In this document: positions 61,705 to 64,000 of the stretch, in pieces
How the letters are laid out: the number at the start of each line of letters is the position of its first letter
Numbering within the stretch: the first letter of the stretch is position 1
NCBI GenBank assembly: GCA_019090795.1
Contig: JAHRVG010000041.1
Span: forward strand, 1-64,000
Length of the DNA stretch: 64,000 nucleotides
DNA from: Paracoccaceae bacterium
GTDB lineage: Bacteria > Pseudomonadota > Alphaproteobacteria > Rhodobacterales > Rhodobacteraceae
Direction: 5' to 3'
Position numbers and translations under genes: made by a program
Notes under the pieces: generated by a model
Database searches by the model: none
What the model saw: only the letters and a program-made list of their open reading frames with translations
Told to the model about the DNA's origin: nothing

Positions 61705-62640
61705 TTAGGGCACGGCTGCGGTAATATGGCGGATCAGGTCACTATTTTGCGCGGCGGTCTCTGCGCAAACGCGCTGCCAGTCCTTCATGCGATTACGAAA
61801 CCATGTGCGCTGGCGTTTAGCATACTGGCGTGAAGCGGCGCAGCCCTGGTCTATGGCTTGATCGCGGGTTAATTCCCCTTGCAGATAGGCGGCCAATTCA
61901 CCCGCACCAATTGCCTGCATTGCAGGGATGGCAGGGTTCCAGCCTGATTGCAGCACCGCACGCACCTCATCCAATGCGCCGGTTTCCAGCATGAGGTTGA
62001 AACGCCGGTCAATGCGTTTCGCCAGCCAGTCACGATCCGCGTCAAGAACAAGGCAGGTTGCTGTGTCTTGCGGCACAAGGGGGGGCGGTGTTTGGCGGTG
62101 CCATGCGGCCAGACCCGTGCCGCTAGAGCGCAGCACTTCCCATGCGCGCTGTACCCTTGCAGGGTTGCGTTGGTCAATTTGCTTTAGGGTTTGGGGGTCG
62201 TTATCATGGAGGTAATCCAGCATTTCTTGAGTATCGCGCGTCTCGCGCAACACATTGCCCGCTTGGCGAATTTCGGCATTAATGGGGGGGATTTCGGCTA
62301 ACCCCTTGGTCAAGGCCGAGAAATACAACCCCGTGCCGCCAATGATGATGGGCCTTTGCCCAAGGGCTTGGGCGTTGCTCAGGCATTCCCCCACGTCGCG
62401 CAGCCAGTGTCCAGTGGAATAAGCCGCATCACAAGCCACATGGCCGTAGAGGTAATGCGGCGCAAGGGCCAGTTCAGCCGGATCAGGGCGCGCAGACAAT
62501 ACCTGCCAGCAGGCATAGACCTGTAAAGCATCCGCATTGATTATGCAGCCGCCGACCTCCTGTGCCAAAGACAAGGCAAGGGCGGATTTACCCGAGGCGG
62601 TGGGGCCAGCAATCAGAATAGGGCGCGCGGGATCAGGCAT
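61705..62640 (-). CDS. miaA: tRNA dimethylallyltransferase
   Basis: 311 residues. P-loop ILIAGPTASGKSALALSLAQ, INADALQVYACWQVLSARP (DxxQxY region), TGHWLRDVGECL, IIIGGTGLYFSALTKGLAEIP and the C-terminal QYAKRQRTWFRNRM typical of MiaA. Adds a dimethylallyl group to A37 of tRNAs reading UNN codons. Divergent from pyrH; the 117-base gap has CAGGAGTCGTGC before pyrH. Confidence 0.95.
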   Translation of the reverse strand: MPDPARPILIAGPTASGKSALALSLAQEVGGCIINADALQVYACWQVLSARPDPAELALAPHYLYGHVACDAAYSTGHWLRDVGECLSNAQALGQRPIIIGGTGLYFSALTKGLAEIPPINAEIRQAGNVLRETRDTQEMLDYLHDNDPQTLKQIDQRNPARVQRAWEVLRSSGTGLAAWHRQTPPPLVPQDTATCLVLDADRDWLAKRIDRRFNLMLETGALDEVRAVLQSGWNPAIPAMQAIGAGELAAYLQGELTRDQAIDQGCAASRQYAKRQRTWFRNRMKDWQRVCAETAAQNSDLIRHITAAVP

Positions 62641-62757
62641 AGCGGTTGTTTATCTCGTTGCTTTGGGTCTGCTTAGGGCAAACCACCCGATTTTGCCATT
62701 GAAACAAATGCGGTTTTCAGACAGTTTGCACCGAACGCCACATTTCAGGAGTCGTGC

Positions 62758-63498
62758 ATGCCCAACAATGTGCAAGCAGCAGCTAAACCGGCCTATAAAC
62801 GGGTCTTGTTGAAAATTTCCGGTGAGGCGCTGATGGGCGATCAGGGTTTTGGTCTGCATCCCCCGACAGTTGAACGCATTGCCCGTGAAATCAAGAGTGT
62901 GCATGATCTCGGGGTCGAGATCTGTCTGGTTATTGGTGGCGGCAACATCTTTCGGGGGCTACAAGGCAGCGCGCAGGGTATGGAGCGCACAACGGCGGAT
63001 TACATGGGAATGCTGGCGACCGTGATGAATGCACTGGCGATGCAATCAGCGCTAGAGGCCCTTAACGTGTTCACGAGGGTGATTTCCGCAATTCCGATGG
63101 ATCAGGTCTGCGAGCCGTATATCCGCCGACGCGCCGTGCGCCACCTTGAGAAAAAACGAGTTTGCGTGTTTGCGGCAGGAACCGGCAATCCATATTTTAC
63201 CACCGATACCGCAGCCACATTACGGGCCAATGAAATGTCTTGCGAGGCGATTTTCAAGGGCACGCAAGTAGACGGGATTTACGATAAAGACCCACAGGTA
63301 CACGCGGATGCTGTGCGCTATGACAGGGTCAGCTACAACGAAGTTCTGACCAAAAACCTGCGGGTGATGGATGCATCGGCAATTGCGCTGGCACGCGACA
63401 ATAATAAACCGATTGTGGTATTCAGCTTGGATGAACCCGGCGGTTTTGCTGGTATTTTGCGCGGCGAGGGGACATATACCCTCGTAGGCGAGTTTTAA
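62758..63498 (+). CDS. pyrH: Uridylate kinase
   Basis: 246 residues. [22 protein letters not shown] at the N-terminus, [25 protein letters not shown] [39 protein letters not shown] and [10 protein letters not shown] are the PyrH motifs of the amino-acid-kinase fold. Phosphorylates UMP to UDP. Followed 12 bases later by frr, the usual bacterial order. Confidence 0.96.
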   Translation: MPNNVQAAAKPAYKRVLLKISGEALMGDQGFGLHPPTVERIAREIKSVHDLGVEICLVIGGGNIFRGLQGSAQGMERTTADYMGMLATVMNALAMQSALEALNVFTRVISAIPMDQVCEPYIRRRAVRHLEKKRVCVFAAGTGNPYFTTDTAATLRANEMSCEAIFKGTQVDGIYDKDPQVHADAVRYDRVSYNEVLTKNLRVMDASAIALARDNNKPIVVFSLDEPGGFAGILRGEGTYTLVGEF

Positions 63499-63510
63499 GG
63501 AGGCAAGAAT

Positions 63511-64000
63511 ATGTCTGAAATCGAAATTGACACGGATGATTTGCAACGGCGTATGGAGGGCTCTATGGCCTCGCTGAAATCGGATTTTGCTTCATTGCGG
63601 ACGGGGCGCGCCTCCGCCTCTATTCTGGATACGATCATGGTCGATGCCTATGGCTCGCAAATGCCGCTCAATCAATGCGGCACCGTGAATGTTCCAGAGC
63701 CACGGATGATTACCGTGACCGTTTGGGACAAAGAGCTATTGATTGCTGTAGAAAAGGCGATCCGCAATTCCAATGTTGGGATTAATCCCGTTGGTGACGG
63801 TATGACCTTGCGCTTGCCTATCCCTGAATTGAACGAGGAGCGCCGCCAAGAACTGGCCAAAGTCGCTGGCCAATTCGCGGAAAACGCCCGTATCGCTGTA
63901 CGTAACGTGCGCCGTGATGGTATGGATCAGATCAAGAAGGCTAAAAATGACGGTATGAGCGAGGATGACCAAAAGATATGGTCGGACGAAATTCAGGACA
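63511..64000 (+). CDS. frr: Ribosome recycling factor (3' end beyond window)
   Basis: The visible 163 codons cover most of a protein of usually about 185-187 residues. [30 protein letters not shown] and [22 protein letters not shown] are diagnostic, as is [23 protein letters not shown] in the second helix of the coiled arm. With EF-G it splits ribosomes after termination. AAGGAGG overlaps the pyrH stop and lies seven bases before this ATG, tying the genes together. Confidence 0.96.
   Translation, partial: MSEIEIDTDDLQRRMEGSMASLKSDFASLRTGRASASILDTIMVDAYGSQMPLNQCGTVNVPEPRMITVTVWDKELLIAVEKAIRNSNVGINPVGDGMTLRLPIPELNEERRQELAKVAGQFAENARIAVRNVRRDGMDQIKKAKNDGMSEDDQKIWSDEIQD

Noticed and set aside
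1..64000. tRNA, rRNA, riboswitch, CRISPR, integron or prophage features
   Set aside because: Reading the gaps by eye showed no tRNA T-arm/anticodon pattern, no known riboswitch core (TPP, cobalamin, SAM) upstream of thiN or mcm, no direct-repeat arrays and no phage or transposase genes. A covariance-model scan would be the decisive test.

Overview
The window is chromosomal DNA from an alphaproteobacterium of the order Rhodobacterales, most likely a marine roseobacter-type organism. Three things point there: the propionyl-CoA carboxylase/methylmalonyl-CoA mutase locus with a PccR-type regulator, the gene neighbourhoods serS-argC and yajC-secD-secF, and several small proteins of a style typical of that order. 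The species cannot be named from sequence alone. The first bases (4-36) are not biological: they match the Illumina Nextera read-1 transposase adapter, so this is the raw end of a draft contig and the first gene is cut there.

Layout. 0-10 kb: yceI-cytochrome b561, a conserved hypothetical, thiamine pyrophosphokinase, betI-betA choline oxidation, a PLP-dependent dehydratase, an anchored alpha/beta hydrolase coupled to the short-chain acyl-CoA regulator pccR, and an MFS exporter. 10.6-13.5 kb: two tandem RTX/M10 metallopeptidase paralogues, the second with a destroyed zinc site. 13.6-27.9 kb: a propionate/propionyl-CoA assimilation locus (pccB, pccA, mcm, maeB, prpE) interleaved with small ORFs, two small lipoproteins, a DUF4174 protein and a polytopic GT-C-like membrane protein. 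27.9-33.3 kb: a signalling operon comprising a periplasmic pterin-fold protein, a membrane kinase with a degenerate ATPase domain, a soluble kinase-receiver-HPt hybrid and an NtrC-class regulator.

33.5-42.5 kb: SPOR-domain protein, argC, serS, yajC-secD-secF, Fe/Mn superoxide dismutase and small exported proteins. 42.5-44.3 kb: sulfur-related DsrE-like and YeeE/YedE genes with an ATTC-N8-GAAT site. 44.3-49.8 kb: LOG-family protein, LysM protein, a cytochrome c'-tetR unit divergent from an Atm1-type ABC exporter with a 34-bp palindrome between them, and a CDGSH iron-sulfur protein. 49.8-57 kb: an RND efflux pair, a class III aminotransferase and an EamA exporter. 57-64 kb: tyrA, purB, an RTX protein, an AraC regulator, miaA, pyrH and frr (cut by the window end).

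How it works together. The core theme is propionyl-CoA: PrpE activates propionate, PccAB carboxylates propionyl-CoA, methylmalonyl-CoA mutase makes succinyl-CoA, and malic enzyme drains C4 acids to pyruvate. TTTGCAAA-type elements upstream of both pccR and pccB fit PccR control. No tRNA, rRNA, CRISPR array, transposase or prophage gene was recognised. Start codons were adjusted where ribosome-binding sites and family lengths favoured an internal start.
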